A stretch of 58,271 nucleotides of DNA from Pseudomonadota bacterium (GCA_023449275.1 JAEXJM010000058.1:1-58271); one strand, 5' to 3'. Positions 45,755 through 54,683 are shown, counted from the first letter of the stretch. Numbers and translations: made by a program. Notes: generated by a model not told the origin, from the sequence alone.

Positions 45755-46519
45755 ATGAGTTTTCTGGAACCAATTGGCCCGGTCATCGAACTGGGCGTGA
45801 ATATCGACCACATCGCCACCCTTCGCAATGCGAGGGGGACGATATATCCCGATCCTGCGAAAGCGGCTGTCATGGCCGAACAGGCCGGGGCGGATGCGAT
45901 CACCCTGCATTTGCGTGAAGACCGACGCCATATCCGGGATGCTGATGTCCGGAAAATCCGTCCCTTGCTGATGACCCGCATGAATCTGGAATCGGCCATT
46001 ACGCCGGAGATGGTTGATTTTGCCTGTGACATCAGGCCGCAAGACGTTTGCCTTGTTCCCGAACGCCGGGAAGAGCTGACGACAGAAGGCGGTCTGGATG
46101 TCGTACGTTCTTTCGATATCGTTGCCTCGGCTGTCGAGCGCCTGACTGATGCGGGCATACGCGTCAGCCTGTTTATCGATCCGGAAGAAGAACAGATCAT
46201 TGCGGCTCATGAAGCCGGTGCACCAGTCATTGAATTGCATACGGGACGTTATGCGAACGCCTTCGATGAGTCATCCGTACGTCATGAACTCGAACGGGTC
46301 GTGGCTGGCGTCGAAGAAGGGATCAGAAACGGATTGAAGGTCAATGCCGGGCACGGCTTGCATTATGGAAATGTCACTCCGATTGCCGCGATTGACGGCA
46401 TTGCCGAATTGAATATCGGTCATGCGATCGTCGCACAGGCGGTATTCGATGGCTGGGAAAAAGCGGTTCGGGACATGAAAGCGCTTATGATCATGGCACG
46501 CGCGCCGAAAGTGAATTGA
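45755..46519 (+). CDS. pdxJ: Pyridoxine 5'-phosphate synthase
   Basis: PdxJ condenses 1-deoxyxylulose 5-phosphate with 3-amino-1-hydroxyacetone phosphate to pyridoxine 5'-phosphate. The 254-residue TIM barrel shows LGVNIDHIATLRNARGTIYP (about 10-29), the DAITLHLREDRRHIRDADV active-site segment (about 47-65), PQDVCLVPERREELTTEGG (about 93-111), and NAGHGLHYGNV (about 200-210). It is followed by acpS, the usual partner, 11 bp on. Confidence 0.97.
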   Translation: MSFLEPIGPVIELGVNIDHIATLRNARGTIYPDPAKAAVMAEQAGADAITLHLREDRRHIRDADVRKIRPLLMTRMNLESAITPEMVDFACDIRPQDVCLVPERREELTTEGGLDVVRSFDIVASAVERLTDAGIRVSLFIDPEEEQIIAAHEAGAPVIELHTGRYANAFDESSVRHELERVVAGVEEGIRNGLKVNAGHGLHYGNVTPIAAIDGIAELNIGHAIVAQAVFDGWEKAVRDMKALMIMARAPKVN

Positions 46520-46530
46520 ACGGAAAGAAT

Positions 46531-46947
46531 ATGATTTACGGTATCGGAACCGATATGATACTGATCTCGCGTCTTAAGGCGGCACTGGAAAGACACGGAG
46601 ATCGTTTTGCGGAAAAAATATTGGGGCCTGACGAGATGAAACGATATCATCATCGCAAGGCTAAAGTGGAGTTGAGAGGACTGCGTTATCTGGGTACCCG
46701 TTTTGCAGCCAAGGAAGCGTTTTCAAAAGCGCTTGGACTCGGAATGAGAATGCCGATGACATGGCGTTCCATGCAGCTTTTGAATGCTCCGGGCGGCAAA
46801 CCTGAAGCCGTATGCAGTGGCAGGCTCAAAGTGCATATGGAAAAGCTGGGACTGAAAGCGCAGGTGTCGGTAACGGACGAAGCGGAATATGCTCTGGCTT
46901 TCGTCGTTATCGAACAGACGGAAATGACAGAAACGATAACAGACTGA
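46531..46947 (+). CDS. acpS: Holo-[acyl-carrier-protein] synthase
   Basis: AcpS moves phosphopantetheine from CoA to acyl carrier protein. The short 138-residue form shows MIYGIGTDMILISR at the start, with the metal-binding aspartate, and RFAAKEAFSKALGLGM (about 54-69), the signature with the second acidic residue. An upstream TTG at 46516 is in frame, but ATG at 46531 has the CGGAAAG ribosome site and the usual N-terminus. Confidence 0.96.
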   Translation: MIYGIGTDMILISRLKAALERHGDRFAEKILGPDEMKRYHHRKAKVELRGLRYLGTRFAAKEAFSKALGLGMRMPMTWRSMQLLNAPGGKPEAVCSGRLKVHMEKLGLKAQVSVTDEAEYALAFVVIEQTEMTETITD

Positions 46948-46957
46948 CGGGTGACAT

Positions 46958-48025
46958 ATGAAAAAAACAGGCTCCTTATTAAGCGGGAAAAGAAACAGTT
47001 ATGGCCCTGTCATGCTGGATGTGATCGGTTTGCGTTTGCTGGAAGAGGATATCCGGCGAATCCGTCATCCTCTGACCGGTGGAGTCATTCTCTTTGCACG
47101 CAATTACCAGAACCGTGAACAGTTGACGGCCCTGACCGGTGCCATACGGAAGGAAAGGGCTGATATCCTGATCGCTGTCGACCATGAAGGTGGTCGTGTA
47201 CAGCGTTTCCGTTTCGATGGTTTCACCCGGTTGCCGCCGATGCGTTCATTGGGAAAAATGTGGGAAGAAGATCCGGTGGCCGCCAGCCGCGCGGCAACAG
47301 CGGTCGGTTATGTTCTGGCATCGGAATTGCGTGCCTGCGGCATCGATTTCTCGTTCACTCCGGTACTGGATCTCGACTATGGCGTTTCAGAAGTGATTGG
47401 AAACCGTTCTTTCAGCCGCGATCCCGATATCGTCACGTTTCTGGCCAAAAGCCTGAACCAGGGCCTGATGCTGGCAGGTATGGCCAATTGTGGCAAACAT
47501 TTTCCCGGACACGGTTATGCAACGGGCGATTCCCATACGGAGATTCCCGTGGACGACCGTTCGCTGGAAGCGATTCTGCTGGAAGACGCTGCACCATACA
47601 GAAACCTTGGTATGAGTCTGGCAAGTGTCATGCCAGCCCATGTCATTTATCCGAAAGTGGATTCTCTTCCGGCCGGATTTTCGAAAAAATGGCTGTCGAT
47701 CCTGAAAAACGATCTTGGCTTCGACGGTGTCATTTTCAGTGACGATCTCTCCATGGAAGGTGCCAGTGTCGCCGGTGATGTCGTTGAAAGGGCGAATGCG
47801 GCACTGAGTGCCGGCTGTGATATGGTTCTGGTCTGCAATGCACCGGCAAAAGCAGATGAGCTGCTGGCCGGATTGCCTGCACGGACTGAAGAACAAATGC
47901 GTGAATGTACGGCAAAAATCGGCAGCATGATGCCTAAAATACCCGCGTTGGACTGGGAGACATTGCAACAGGAAAAACGCTATCAGCGCGCACGTGCGAT
48001 CGTTGAACAGATTCCGCAGGAATAA
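46958..48025 (+). CDS. nagZ: Beta-N-acetylhexosaminidase NagZ
   Basis: NagZ is a cytoplasmic glycoside hydrolase family 3 enzyme that removes N-acetylglucosamine from anhydro-muropeptides in wall recycling. The substrate loop IAVDHEGGRVQRFRFDGF (about 69-86), the catalytic acid/base His-Asp pair in GKHFPGHGYATGDSHTEIP (about 180-198) and the nucleophile in GVIFSDDLSMEGA (about 256-268) are all visible. The 355 residues are normal. It starts 10 bp after acpS; uvrC follows 8 bp after its stop. Confidence 0.96.
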   Translation: MKKTGSLLSGKRNSYGPVMLDVIGLRLLEEDIRRIRHPLTGGVILFARNYQNREQLTALTGAIRKERADILIAVDHEGGRVQRFRFDGFTRLPPMRSLGKMWEEDPVAASRAATAVGYVLASELRACGIDFSFTPVLDLDYGVSEVIGNRSFSRDPDIVTFLAKSLNQGLMLAGMANCGKHFPGHGYATGDSHTEIPVDDRSLEAILLEDAAPYRNLGMSLASVMPAHVIYPKVDSLPAGFSKKWLSILKNDLGFDGVIFSDDLSMEGASVAGDVVERANAALSAGCDMVLVCNAPAKADELLAGLPARTEEQMRECTAKIGSMMPKIPALDWETLQQEKRYQRARAIVEQIPQE

Positions 48026-48033
48026 AGAAAGGT

Positions 48034-49932
48034 ATGTCAGAAATAGAAAAAGCTGTTTCTGCTGGAGAAAACGGACAAGAATCGCAGGAGAATTCTGCCG
48101 CAAAACGGGAGGAATTGCTCAAGATGGTCAGGCAATTGCCTCATTTGCCCGGTGTTTACCGTTATTTCGACAAGAATGACAAGCTTCTTTATGTAGGGAA
48201 GGCACGCGACCTGATCAGGCGCGTCAGCACTTATTTCCAGAAAGCATCGTCATCACCGCGGATCGCCATGATGGTCGAACGGATTGCCCGTATGGAAACG
48301 ACAGTGACCCGAAGTGAGGTGGAAGCACTGATCCTTGAAAGCAACCTGATCAAGACGCTTCATCCCCATTACAATATTATTTTCCGGGATGACAAGTCCT
48401 ATCCCTATCTGAAGATTACCGGGCAGAAATTCCCGCGCATGGTGTATTACCGGGGGAATGTCGACCGTCACAACCAGTTTTTCGGGCCATATCCGAATTC
48501 ATGGGCCGTCAGGGAAACCATCCAGATACTTCAGCGGGTTTTCCGCTTGCGTACCTGCGAAGACAGCGTTTTCAAAAACCGGACACGTCCCTGTCTCCTG
48601 TACCAGATCAACCGCTGCAGTGGTCCTTGCGTCAATCTGATCAGTGAAGAGGATTACCAAAAAGATACGGAAAATGCCATTCGTTTCCTGCGTGGTGAAC
48701 AGACGGTCATGCTCGGGGAATTGCAGGCCAAAATGGAGAAGCATGCCGAACGGCTCGAATTCGAGGAAGCCGCCTTCGTGCGAAACCAGATTGCTTCCCT
48801 GTCGCAAGTCCTCCAGCAGCAGAGTATGGAGTCGGATAACAATGCAGACGTCGATATCATTGCCGTTGTCGTGAAGGAAGGACGGGCGTGCGTCAATCTG
48901 GCGATGGTTCGTGGTGGTCGTCATCTGGGGGACAGGGCTGTTTTCCCCGGCAATCTGGGCAATGGAATCGATGAGGAGGAAAATCCCGAAACGCAGGTAT
49001 TGAAGGCGTTTCTGGCACAGCATTATATCGACGGACAGATACCGGGGACGATTGTCGTCAATATGGATTTCGACGAACCGGCGCTGATGCTTGCCTTGTC
49101 GGAACAGTGCGGGCACCGGATTCATATTATCACACAGCCGCAGGGACAGAGACGGCTCTGGCTTGAGATGGCACAGAAGAATGCCGAGATCGCACTGGCG
49201 CGGGTACTCTCGCAATCCGACACGCAGCTTTCGAGAGTCAAGTCGTTGATCGAATTGATGAATCTGGATATTGAAGACCCGAACGACCTGCGCATGGAAG
49301 CCTTCGATATCAGCCATACGCAGGGAGAAACCGTTCAGGCCTCGTGTGTCGTTTTTCATCATTGCGCAATGCAACATGGCGAATATCGGCGGTACAATAT
49401 CGCCGGAATTACACCGGGCGATGATTATGCTGCGATGAAACAGGTTTTGACGCGCCGGTATGAAAAACTGGTCGGACATGAAGATCTGATGCCGGATATC
49501 GTTCTGGTGGATGGAGGGAAAGGTCAGGTGTCGATGGCGACACAGGTATTTGCCGAACTGGGACATGATTTGTCTCTGATTGTCGGGGTTGCCAAGGGAG
49601 AAGGGCGCAAGGTCGGTCTGGAAACGCTGGTTTACGCTGATGGCAGGTTGCCTCAGGAGCTGGGAAAGGATTCGAAAGTCCTGATGCTGATCGCCCAAAT
49701 CAGAGATGAAGCGCATCGCTTTGCCATTACCGGCATGCGAGCGAAAAGAGACAAGAAAAGACAGACCTCCCGTCTGGAAGAAATTGAAGGGGTCGGTGCA
49801 AAAAGGAGACAGAAATTGCTGGCCCGTTTCGGGAGTGTCCGTCAGATTGCGGATGCATCAGTTGATGATCTGGCGACAGTGGAAGGCATTTCCCGTCGTC
49901 TGGCGCAGCAAATTTACGACCAGTTGCACTAG
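48034..49932 (+). CDS. uvrC: UvrABC system protein C
   Basis: UvrC makes the two incisions of nucleotide excision repair. After about 28 variable residues comes the GIY-YIG domain (LPHLPGVYRYF and LLYVGKARDLIRRVSTYFQK, about 36-68), which makes the 3' cut. A UVR motif follows (about 228-260), then the RNase H-like domain with EAFDISHTQGETVQASCVVF (about 423-442) and the VDGGKGQVSMATQV segment, and C-terminal helix-hairpin-helix motifs (EEIEGVGAKRRQKLLARFGS). The 632 residues are typical. Confidence 0.97.
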   Translation: MSEIEKAVSAGENGQESQENSAAKREELLKMVRQLPHLPGVYRYFDKNDKLLYVGKARDLIRRVSTYFQKASSSPRIAMMVERIARMETTVTRSEVEALILESNLIKTLHPHYNIIFRDDKSYPYLKITGQKFPRMVYYRGNVDRHNQFFGPYPNSWAVRETIQILQRVFRLRTCEDSVFKNRTRPCLLYQINRCSGPCVNLISEEDYQKDTENAIRFLRGEQTVMLGELQAKMEKHAERLEFEEAAFVRNQIASLSQVLQQQSMESDNNADVDIIAVVVKEGRACVNLAMVRGGRHLGDRAVFPGNLGNGIDEEENPETQVLKAFLAQHYIDGQIPGTIVVNMDFDEPALMLALSEQCGHRIHIITQPQGQRRLWLEMAQKNAEIALARVLSQSDTQLSRVKSLIELMNLDIEDPNDLRMEAFDISHTQGETVQASCVVFHHCAMQHGEYRRYNIAGITPGDDYAAMKQVLTRRYEKLVGHEDLMPDIVLVDGGKGQVSMATQVFAELGHDLSLIVGVAKGEGRKVGLETLVYADGRLPQELGKDSKVLMLIAQIRDEAHRFAITGMRAKRDKKRQTSRLEEIEGVGAKRRQKLLARFGSVRQIADASVDDLATVEGISRRLAQQIYDQLH

Positions 49933-50004
49933 AATAACGCCTTGTATTTTTATTTGGAAAAATAAAAAATGCGGTCAGCAAGTGAAAGTTACAAAAATCA
50001 GTCT

Positions 50005-50568
50005 ATGCCGTTTAATTTACCTATATTCCTGACCTGGCTAAGGGTAGCGCTTGTGCCACTGCTGGTCGGTATTTTTTATCTGCCGCAGAGCGTGATGTCT
50101 ATGTATGCCCAGAGTCTGACGGCAGGCATTATTTTCATTGTCGCTGCCGTGACGGACTGGATTGATGGCTATCTGGCCCGCAAATGGAACCAGACTTCTG
50201 CATTTGGTGCGTTTCTTGATCCGGTAGCCGACAAGCTGATTGTGGCCGGTTCCCTGATCGTACTTGTCCAGCTGGGGCGGGTAAGTGCCATTCTGGCATT
50301 CATCATCATCGGGCGTGAGATCGCCATCTCGGCCTTGCGTGAATGGATGGCAAAAATCGGTGAATCCAATTCGGTTGCCGTCAGTTCGCTTGGAAAAGTC
50401 AAAACCATCGCGCAAATGATCGCCATTCCGATGCTTTTGTATTATGATCAGCTTTTCTATGTCATCGATACGCGTTTTGTCGGCACATACCTGCTGGTCA
50501 TTGCAGCGTTTTTGACAGTAGTATCCATGCTGTATTATTTGCGCAAAGCATTACCTTTGATAAAGTAA
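50005..50568 (+). CDS. pgsA: CDP-diacylglycerol--glycerol-3-phosphate 3-phosphatidyltransferase
   Basis: PgsA makes phosphatidylglycerol phosphate in the inner membrane. The CDP-alcohol phosphotransferase signature is complete: DWIDGYLARKWNQTSAFGAF followed by LDPVADKL (about 53-80). About five membrane helices are present in 187 residues. The frame is open from an ATG at 49969, but MPFNLPIFLTWLRV at 50005 is the standard start; neither has a strong ribosome site. In beta-proteobacteria the uvrC-pgsA-tRNA cluster order is common, and it is seen here. Confidence 0.94.
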   Translation: MPFNLPIFLTWLRVALVPLLVGIFYLPQSVMSMYAQSLTAGIIFIVAAVTDWIDGYLARKWNQTSAFGAFLDPVADKLIVAGSLIVLVQLGRVSAILAFIIIGREIAISALREWMAKIGESNSVAVSSLGKVKTIAQMIAIPMLLYYDQLFYVIDTRFVGTYLLVIAAFLTVVSMLYYLRKALPLIK

Positions 50569-50583
50569 ATTGTCGCGCAAGTA

Positions 50584-50611
50584 TTGACAATACAGAGGAA
50601 AATGCTAAAAT
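50584..50611 (+). promoter_or_regulatory. Sigma-70 promoter of the tRNA cluster
   Basis: TTGACA at 50584-50589 and TAAAAT at 50606-50611 are separated by 16 bases: a full -35 match and five of six at -10. The expected start is about 50618, eight bases before the first tRNA. Confidence 0.8.
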
Positions 50612-50625
50612 ACTCATCTTTCAAA

Positions 50626-50701
50626 GCGGGAGTAGCTCAGTTGGTAGAGCGCAACCTTGCCAAGGTTGAGGTCGAGAGTTCGAGACTCTTCTCCCGCTCC
50701 A
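50626..50701 (+). tRNA. tRNA-Gly (anticodon GCC), copy 1
   Basis: The 76-nt sequence folds as a full cloverleaf. The acceptor GCGGGAG pairs with CTCCCGC, the D arm is GCTCAGTTGGTAGAGC, the anticodon stem CAACC/GGTTG holds loop TTGCCAA (anticodon GCC), and the T arm is GAGAGTTCGAGACTC. The discriminator T and an encoded CCA end it. The copy at 50790 is identical. Confidence 0.97.
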
Positions 50702-50789
50702 GATTCTTCATGGCATTCTGAAGAAATGGAACCGGTAGTATCTGGTGGAAGCAGTCAGTTCATCAGGAAGTTGCAGTAATGAATACGAT

Positions 50790-50865
50790 GCGGGAGTAGC
50801 TCAGTTGGTAGAGCGCAACCTTGCCAAGGTTGAGGTCGAGAGTTCGAGACTCTTCTCCCGCTCCA
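50790..50865 (+). tRNA. tRNA-Gly (anticodon GCC), copy 2
   Basis: This is identical over all 76 bases to the tRNA-Gly 164 bp upstream, with the same GCC anticodon and encoded CCA. The spacer between them is unrelated to the spacer before tRNA-Cys. It is likely processed from one transcript with its neighbours. Confidence 0.97.
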
Positions 50866-50925
50866 TCTTTTCATTCATCTCTCCGGTTCGATTCGTTTCT
50901 CGGTTTTGTTCAGCCATCTTCCGAT

Positions 50926-50999
50926 GGCAGGGTAGCAAAGTGGTTATGCAGCGGCCTGCAAAGCCGTGGACGTCGGTTCGATTCCGTCCCCTGCCTCCA
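50926..50999 (+). tRNA. tRNA-Cys (anticodon GCA)
   Basis: The 74-nt cloverleaf has acceptor GGCAGGG/CCCTGCC, D arm with AGCAAAGTGGTTATGC, anticodon stem CGGC/GCCG around CTGCAAA (anticodon GCA), T arm with GGTTCGATTCC, discriminator T and encoded CCA. A T-rich run follows at 51004-51030, with no clear hairpin before it. Confidence 0.97.
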
Positions 51000-51402
51000 A
51001 TATCTTTTTCTGATCTCTCATTTTTTCCTGATATTTCTACAGAAACGATAAGTTACGATTTCTGCTGGTCTGGTGATAAGATGACTCATCGTTGATGTCG
51101 GAAAATAATATGGGTATGAATTGTGTATATATTATTCTTCGGCTGACAGGCATGTTCAGGATAGCGTATGACGTTTTCGTATTGAGAGATGCCGTTTCTC
51201 CAGAAAGAAAATAAAACGACTAACGGAGGTTCATTTATGTTTATTGTCATGTCAGGATGAAAAACCATCCTGAAATTTGTGATGTCCGTATTCAGGAAGG
51301 TATTTTCAGTTATCCCGATGGCAAGCAGATATTGTGCTGAATGAATATACACGTTCAAACATGCAGGGGTAATGTCGGTTTTGCTACAGGAGGAATGCCA
51401 GG
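51000..51402 (+). other. Spacer after the tRNA cluster with two coupled micro-ORFs
   Basis: No recognised gene is present. A strong ribosome site (ACGGAGG, 51223-51229) precedes an 8-codon ORF (51237-51260, MFIVMSG). Its stop overlaps as ATGA the ATG of a 27-residue ORF (51257-51340) containing VRIQEGIFSYPDGKQILC. The latter looks protein-like and may be a fragment of a lost gene. The last 20 bases hold the AGGAGG site of the acetyltransferase. Confidence 0.35.
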
Positions 51403-51969
51403 TTGATCCGATTTGCCAGAATCCCGGATATGGCTGCCATGCTGGAAATATATGCCAGCTATATAGATACCCCGATTACTTTTGAGTGTGAGCTGCCTGA
51501 AGAACAGGTGTTTGCAAAAAGAATGACCGATATATCGGTTTTCTATCCCTGTCTGGCCTGCGAAGAACAAGGCAGGATAATCAGTTATGCTTATGCACAT
51601 CGGCCTATGGCGAGAGAAGCGTATCAGTGGAATGCGGAATTATCGGTTTATCTCGATCCCTTTTATACATCCAGAGGACTGGGGAAAAAATTGTACAGCG
51701 TCCTGATGGAAATTCTCAGGTTACAAGGAATCCGGACGGTTTATGGATGCGTTACAGTACCGAATGAAAAAAGTGAGGCATTGCACGAAGGGCTGGGATT
51801 CCGGATTATCGGTACTTATTGCAATGCCGGATATAAGGCCGGAAAATGGCAGGATGTAAGATGGTTTGAAAAAGCCATCGCGCCCTATAATGTGGCTCCG
51901 GCTCCTGCTGTGTCAATGGATGCTATTCCCGAGGAAAGTCTTCGAAAAATCATGTCGTCATTTCAGTGA
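51403..51969 (+). CDS. GNAT acetyltransferase, phosphinothricin acetyltransferase-like
   Basis: The 188-residue protein begins at TTG 51403, 9 bases after a perfect AGGAGG (51388-51393); no in-frame ATG fits as well. The opening IRFARIPDMAAMLEIYASYI, the ITFECELPEEQVFAKRM segment, the YAHRPMAREAYQWNAELSVY region and the acetyl-CoA loop FYTSRGLGKKLYSVLMEIL (about 87-105) match the Pat/Bar/YncA group. These N-acetylate phosphinothricin-like or methionine-analogue substrates. The true substrate is unknown. The final 30 residues are variable. Confidence 0.85.
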   Translation: MIRFARIPDMAAMLEIYASYIDTPITFECELPEEQVFAKRMTDISVFYPCLACEEQGRIISYAYAHRPMAREAYQWNAELSVYLDPFYTSRGLGKKLYSVLMEILRLQGIRTVYGCVTVPNEKSEALHEGLGFRIIGTYCNAGYKAGKWQDVRWFEKAIAPYNVAPAPAVSMDAIPEESLRKIMSSFQ

Positions 51970-52201
51970 TTTCATCAAACAGACTGGTTTTACAGGCAGT
52001 TATTCCATCATCAGACTGACTGGAAAGAATACCCATACATAATGTGAGCCTTAAAAGCAAAAGATGGGCTGTCGCAGCCGATCCTTATCTTCCGGTTGAT
52101 ATTGACAAGCCAACACCAATCCCCGAGACTGCACACTTGCCTGTCACAAGTGAAGAGACACTTGCACGGTATCCTTTATATTCTTTAATACGTAAGTCTC
52201 C

Positions 52202-53005
52202 ATGAAATCCCTGACATCAAGAGATAATCCGCAATACAAGGAATTGAAGCAGCTGGCTTCCAGTTCTTCGGCAAGGCGAAAAAGCGGGCAGTCAATACTG
52301 GATGGTGTTCATCTTTGCCAGTCTTATCTGGAACACATCGGGGCACCTGTTTTGTGTGTGGCGAGTGAAACATCCCTCCATCATCCGGAAGTGGCTTCGA
52401 TTGTCGACGAGTGTGAAAATCTGGGCACAAGATGTCTGTTGTTGACGAAAAGTCTTTTTGCTCCCCTGAGTCAGGTCGAAAACGGAATCGACATTGTTTT
52501 CCTGATTACGACGCCTGTTATGGAAGTCCGTCCTGAACTGATGGAAAATGCCGTCTTACTCGACAGGGTACAGGATCCGGGCAATCTGGGTTCGATACTT
52601 CGCAGTGCTGCGGCTGCCGGAATCAGGCAGATTTTCTGTAGTCCGGGTACGGCTTCTGCATGGTCTCCGCGTGTTTTGCGAGCGGGAATGGGCGCACATT
52701 TTCTATTGGAAATATTTGAAGACGTTTCTCTGGACGACCTGATCAGAAAGTCGAAAATAACGGTGATCGCGACGACGCCATATACGGAGAAAACCATATA
52801 CGATTTCAATTTCACCTCACCTGTCGCATGGTTGCTGGGACATGAAGGGCAGGGAGTGGATGAAAAGCTGATGGCAATGGCATCCGAGCGGCTTGTCATC
52901 CCGCATCTTGGTACGATGGAATCCCTGAACGTGGCGGCGTCTGCTGCGGTCTGTTTTTTTGAACAGGTGCGGCAACGTCGTTCAGATTTCGAAAAACGCT
53001 CTTGA
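52202..53005 (+). CDS. SpoU/TrmH-family RNA 2'-O-methyltransferase
   Basis: This 267-residue enzyme has an N-terminal substrate-binding part (MKSLTSRDNPQYKELKQLAS) and a C-terminal SPOUT knot domain. The three SpoU motifs are clear: LDRVQDPGNLGSILRSAAAA (about 118-137), VAWLLGHEGQGVDE (about 206-219), and ESLNVAASAAVCFFE (about 240-254). It should methylate a ribose in rRNA or tRNA using S-adenosylmethionine with a trefoil knot. The target cannot be read from sequence. Confidence 0.92.
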   Translation: MKSLTSRDNPQYKELKQLASSSSARRKSGQSILDGVHLCQSYLEHIGAPVLCVASETSLHHPEVASIVDECENLGTRCLLLTKSLFAPLSQVENGIDIVFLITTPVMEVRPELMENAVLLDRVQDPGNLGSILRSAAAAGIRQIFCSPGTASAWSPRVLRAGMGAHFLLEIFEDVSLDDLIRKSKITVIATTPYTEKTIYDFNFTSPVAWLLGHEGQGVDEKLMAMASERLVIPHLGTMESLNVAASAAVCFFEQVRQRRSDFEKRS

Positions 53006-53021
53006 TACCGAAGATATATTG

Positions 53022-53054
53022 AAAAGGGCTGTCATCAATATGGCAGCCTTTTTT
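53022..53054 (+). terminator. Rho-independent terminator after the RNA methyltransferase
   Basis: GGCTGTCAT (about 53027-53035) pairs with ATGGCAGCC (53040-53048), with one G-U, around the loop CAAT. An A-run precedes the stem and TTTTTT follows it at 53049-53054. Confidence 0.9.
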
Positions 53055-53595
53055 ATTTCCAATATATTGTGCAAAATATGGTTCGTCTGGACGTATCAGG
53101 GACAGGCAGGAATATTACCTTTGACAGGTAAAAAGGCCATTCTATCTGCTTTCATGAAGTGGTCAATGCAATATGCCCGGAAAATGTGCGTGAACAGATA
53201 GGAATCCAATTATCACTGCCAGGAAAGACAGGCAACCGTTGCAGACACGTAAGTAGCCGTTGTGAAGCCGGGTGAGCAGATACATCAATGTGCAGGAGAG
53301 CTGCTCTTTTTTCAGCACAAAACAATCCGATTTCCATCCGGCTGAACAGGGCAATCCATACATGGATTTTTTACGGGGCCTGGTAGTGGAGAGGCCTGAA
53401 TGTCTGCCACGGTTATTTTTTCCCGCGGATAATACAGTTCGAATGTTTTATTTTCAAAGCACATAATGGAAAAATGAAACGACAGGCCAGTTTGATACCT
53501 GGTCATGAGAAGGAGATTTTTCAGATTTTTTCACCGTCAAAAGGTTAGAATAAACAATAAGGTCAGTTATTTCTTTTTCGACTACTTCGGGGGGG
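53055..53595. other. Gene-poor spacer with a possible decayed DUF454-like remnant
   Basis: No intact gene is supported here. On the minus strand, around 53160-53300, a short stretch reads LRVCNGCLSFLAVIIGFLSV and then FPGILH, with TTS in the next frame. This recalls the G-W-L-x-V-x-x-G-x-L-G-x-x-x-P-x-L-P-T-T-P pattern of YbaN/DUF454 membrane proteins. The match is weak. A GAAGGAG stretch at 53509-53515 and a long G-run (53588-53595), which serves as the adh ribosome site, are the only other notable signals. Confidence 0.25.
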
Positions 53596-53601
53596 ATGTT
53601 C

Positions 53602-54630
53602 ATGAACAAGACAATGAAAGCAGCAGTAGTGCACGAGTTCGGTAAACCGCTGGTGATCGAACAGGTTCCTGTCCCGGTTCCCGGTGATGGACAGATACTG
53701 GTGAAAGTCGAGGCTTGTGGCGTTTGCCATACCGATTTGCATGCGGCCGATGGTGATTGGCCTGTCAAGCCGAATCCTCCTTTCATCCCCGGTCATGAAG
53801 GGGTGGGATATGTCGTTGAGGTCGGTCCAAATGTCAAACATATCAGGGTGGGCGACAGGGTCGGTGTGCCTTGGTTGTACTCGGCATGCGGCCATTGCGA
53901 GTATTGTCTCGATGCCTGGGAAACCTTGTGCCACCAGCAGCGAAATACCGGATATTCCGTCAATGGGAGTTTTGCCGAATATGTCGTGGCTGACGCGAAT
54001 TACGTGGGTATCCTGCCAGACAATGTCAGTTTTGTTGAAATCGCGCCTGTTCTTTGTGCCGGAGTCACGGTTTACAAGGGTATCAAGATGACGGATACCA
54101 AACCGGGTAACTGGGTTGTCATTTCCGGTATTGGCGGTTTGGGCCATATGGCAGTGCAATATGCAAAGGCGATGGGATTGAATGTCGCTGCTGTCGATAT
54201 CGATGACATCAAGCTTGATCTGGCCAAACGTCTGGGGGCAACCGTTACCGTCAATGCGATGAAAACCGATCCGGCCGCTTATTTGCAGAAAGAAATCGGA
54301 GGGGCTCATGGTGCCTTGGTGACAGCTGTCTCGCCAAAGGCATTTGAACAGGCATTGGGCATGGTACGCCGGGGAGGGACTGTTTCACTGGTCGGACTGC
54401 CGCCCGGAGATTTTCCACTGCCTATTTTCAATCAGGTATTGAATGGCATTACCGTCCGTGGCTCGATTGTCGGGACACGGCTTGATTTGCAGGAATCGCT
54501 CCAGTTCGCCAAGGAGGGGAAAGTTCATGCGACCGTTGCCACAGACAAGCTTGAAAACATTAACGACATCTTCACGAAAATGAAGAATAATGAAATAGAA
54601 GGGCGTATTGTACTGGATTTCAGTAAGTGA
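53602..54630 (+). CDS. adhP: Zinc-dependent alcohol dehydrogenase, AdhP-like
   Basis: This is a medium-chain NAD-dependent alcohol dehydrogenase. It shows the catalytic zinc cysteine in EACGVCHTDLHAADGDW (about 36-52), the GHEGVGYVVEVGPNV zinc/histidine motif (about 60-74), the four structural zinc cysteines in SACGHCEYCLDAWETLC, the VISGIGGLGHMAVQYAKAMG dinucleotide fold (about 167-186), and a close GLPPGDFPL and SIVGTRLDLQES match to E. coli AdhP. ATG codons at 53596, 53602 and 53614 are possible; 53602 is best spaced from the G-run. 342 residues. Terminator-like hairpins follow. Confidence 0.9.
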   Translation: MNKTMKAAVVHEFGKPLVIEQVPVPVPGDGQILVKVEACGVCHTDLHAADGDWPVKPNPPFIPGHEGVGYVVEVGPNVKHIRVGDRVGVPWLYSACGHCEYCLDAWETLCHQQRNTGYSVNGSFAEYVVADANYVGILPDNVSFVEIAPVLCAGVTVYKGIKMTDTKPGNWVVISGIGGLGHMAVQYAKAMGLNVAAVDIDDIKLDLAKRLGATVTVNAMKTDPAAYLQKEIGGAHGALVTAVSPKAFEQALGMVRRGGTVSLVGLPPGDFPLPIFNQVLNGITVRGSIVGTRLDLQESLQFAKEGKVHATVATDKLENINDIFTKMKNNEIEGRIVLDFSK

Positions 54631-54644
54631 AAAAGTTTGTAACA

Positions 54645-54674
54645 GAAATGGTGGTCTGGTTCGCCCACCATTTC
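54645..54674. repeat. Perfect 10-bp inverted repeat after adhP
   Basis: GAAATGGTGG (54645-54654) and CCACCATTTC (54665-54674) form a hairpin 15 bases after the adhP stop. It has no T-run after it, so it is more likely an RNA-end stabilising stem than the terminator itself, which is probably the next hairpin. Confidence 0.6.
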
Positions 54675-54683
54675 TGCCCCGAT

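Noticed and set aside
49932..49980. AT-only inverted repeat (TTTTTATTT / AAATAAAAA) after uvrC as a terminator
   Set aside because: Pairs are all A-T with no T-run following, so a stable hairpin is unlikely.
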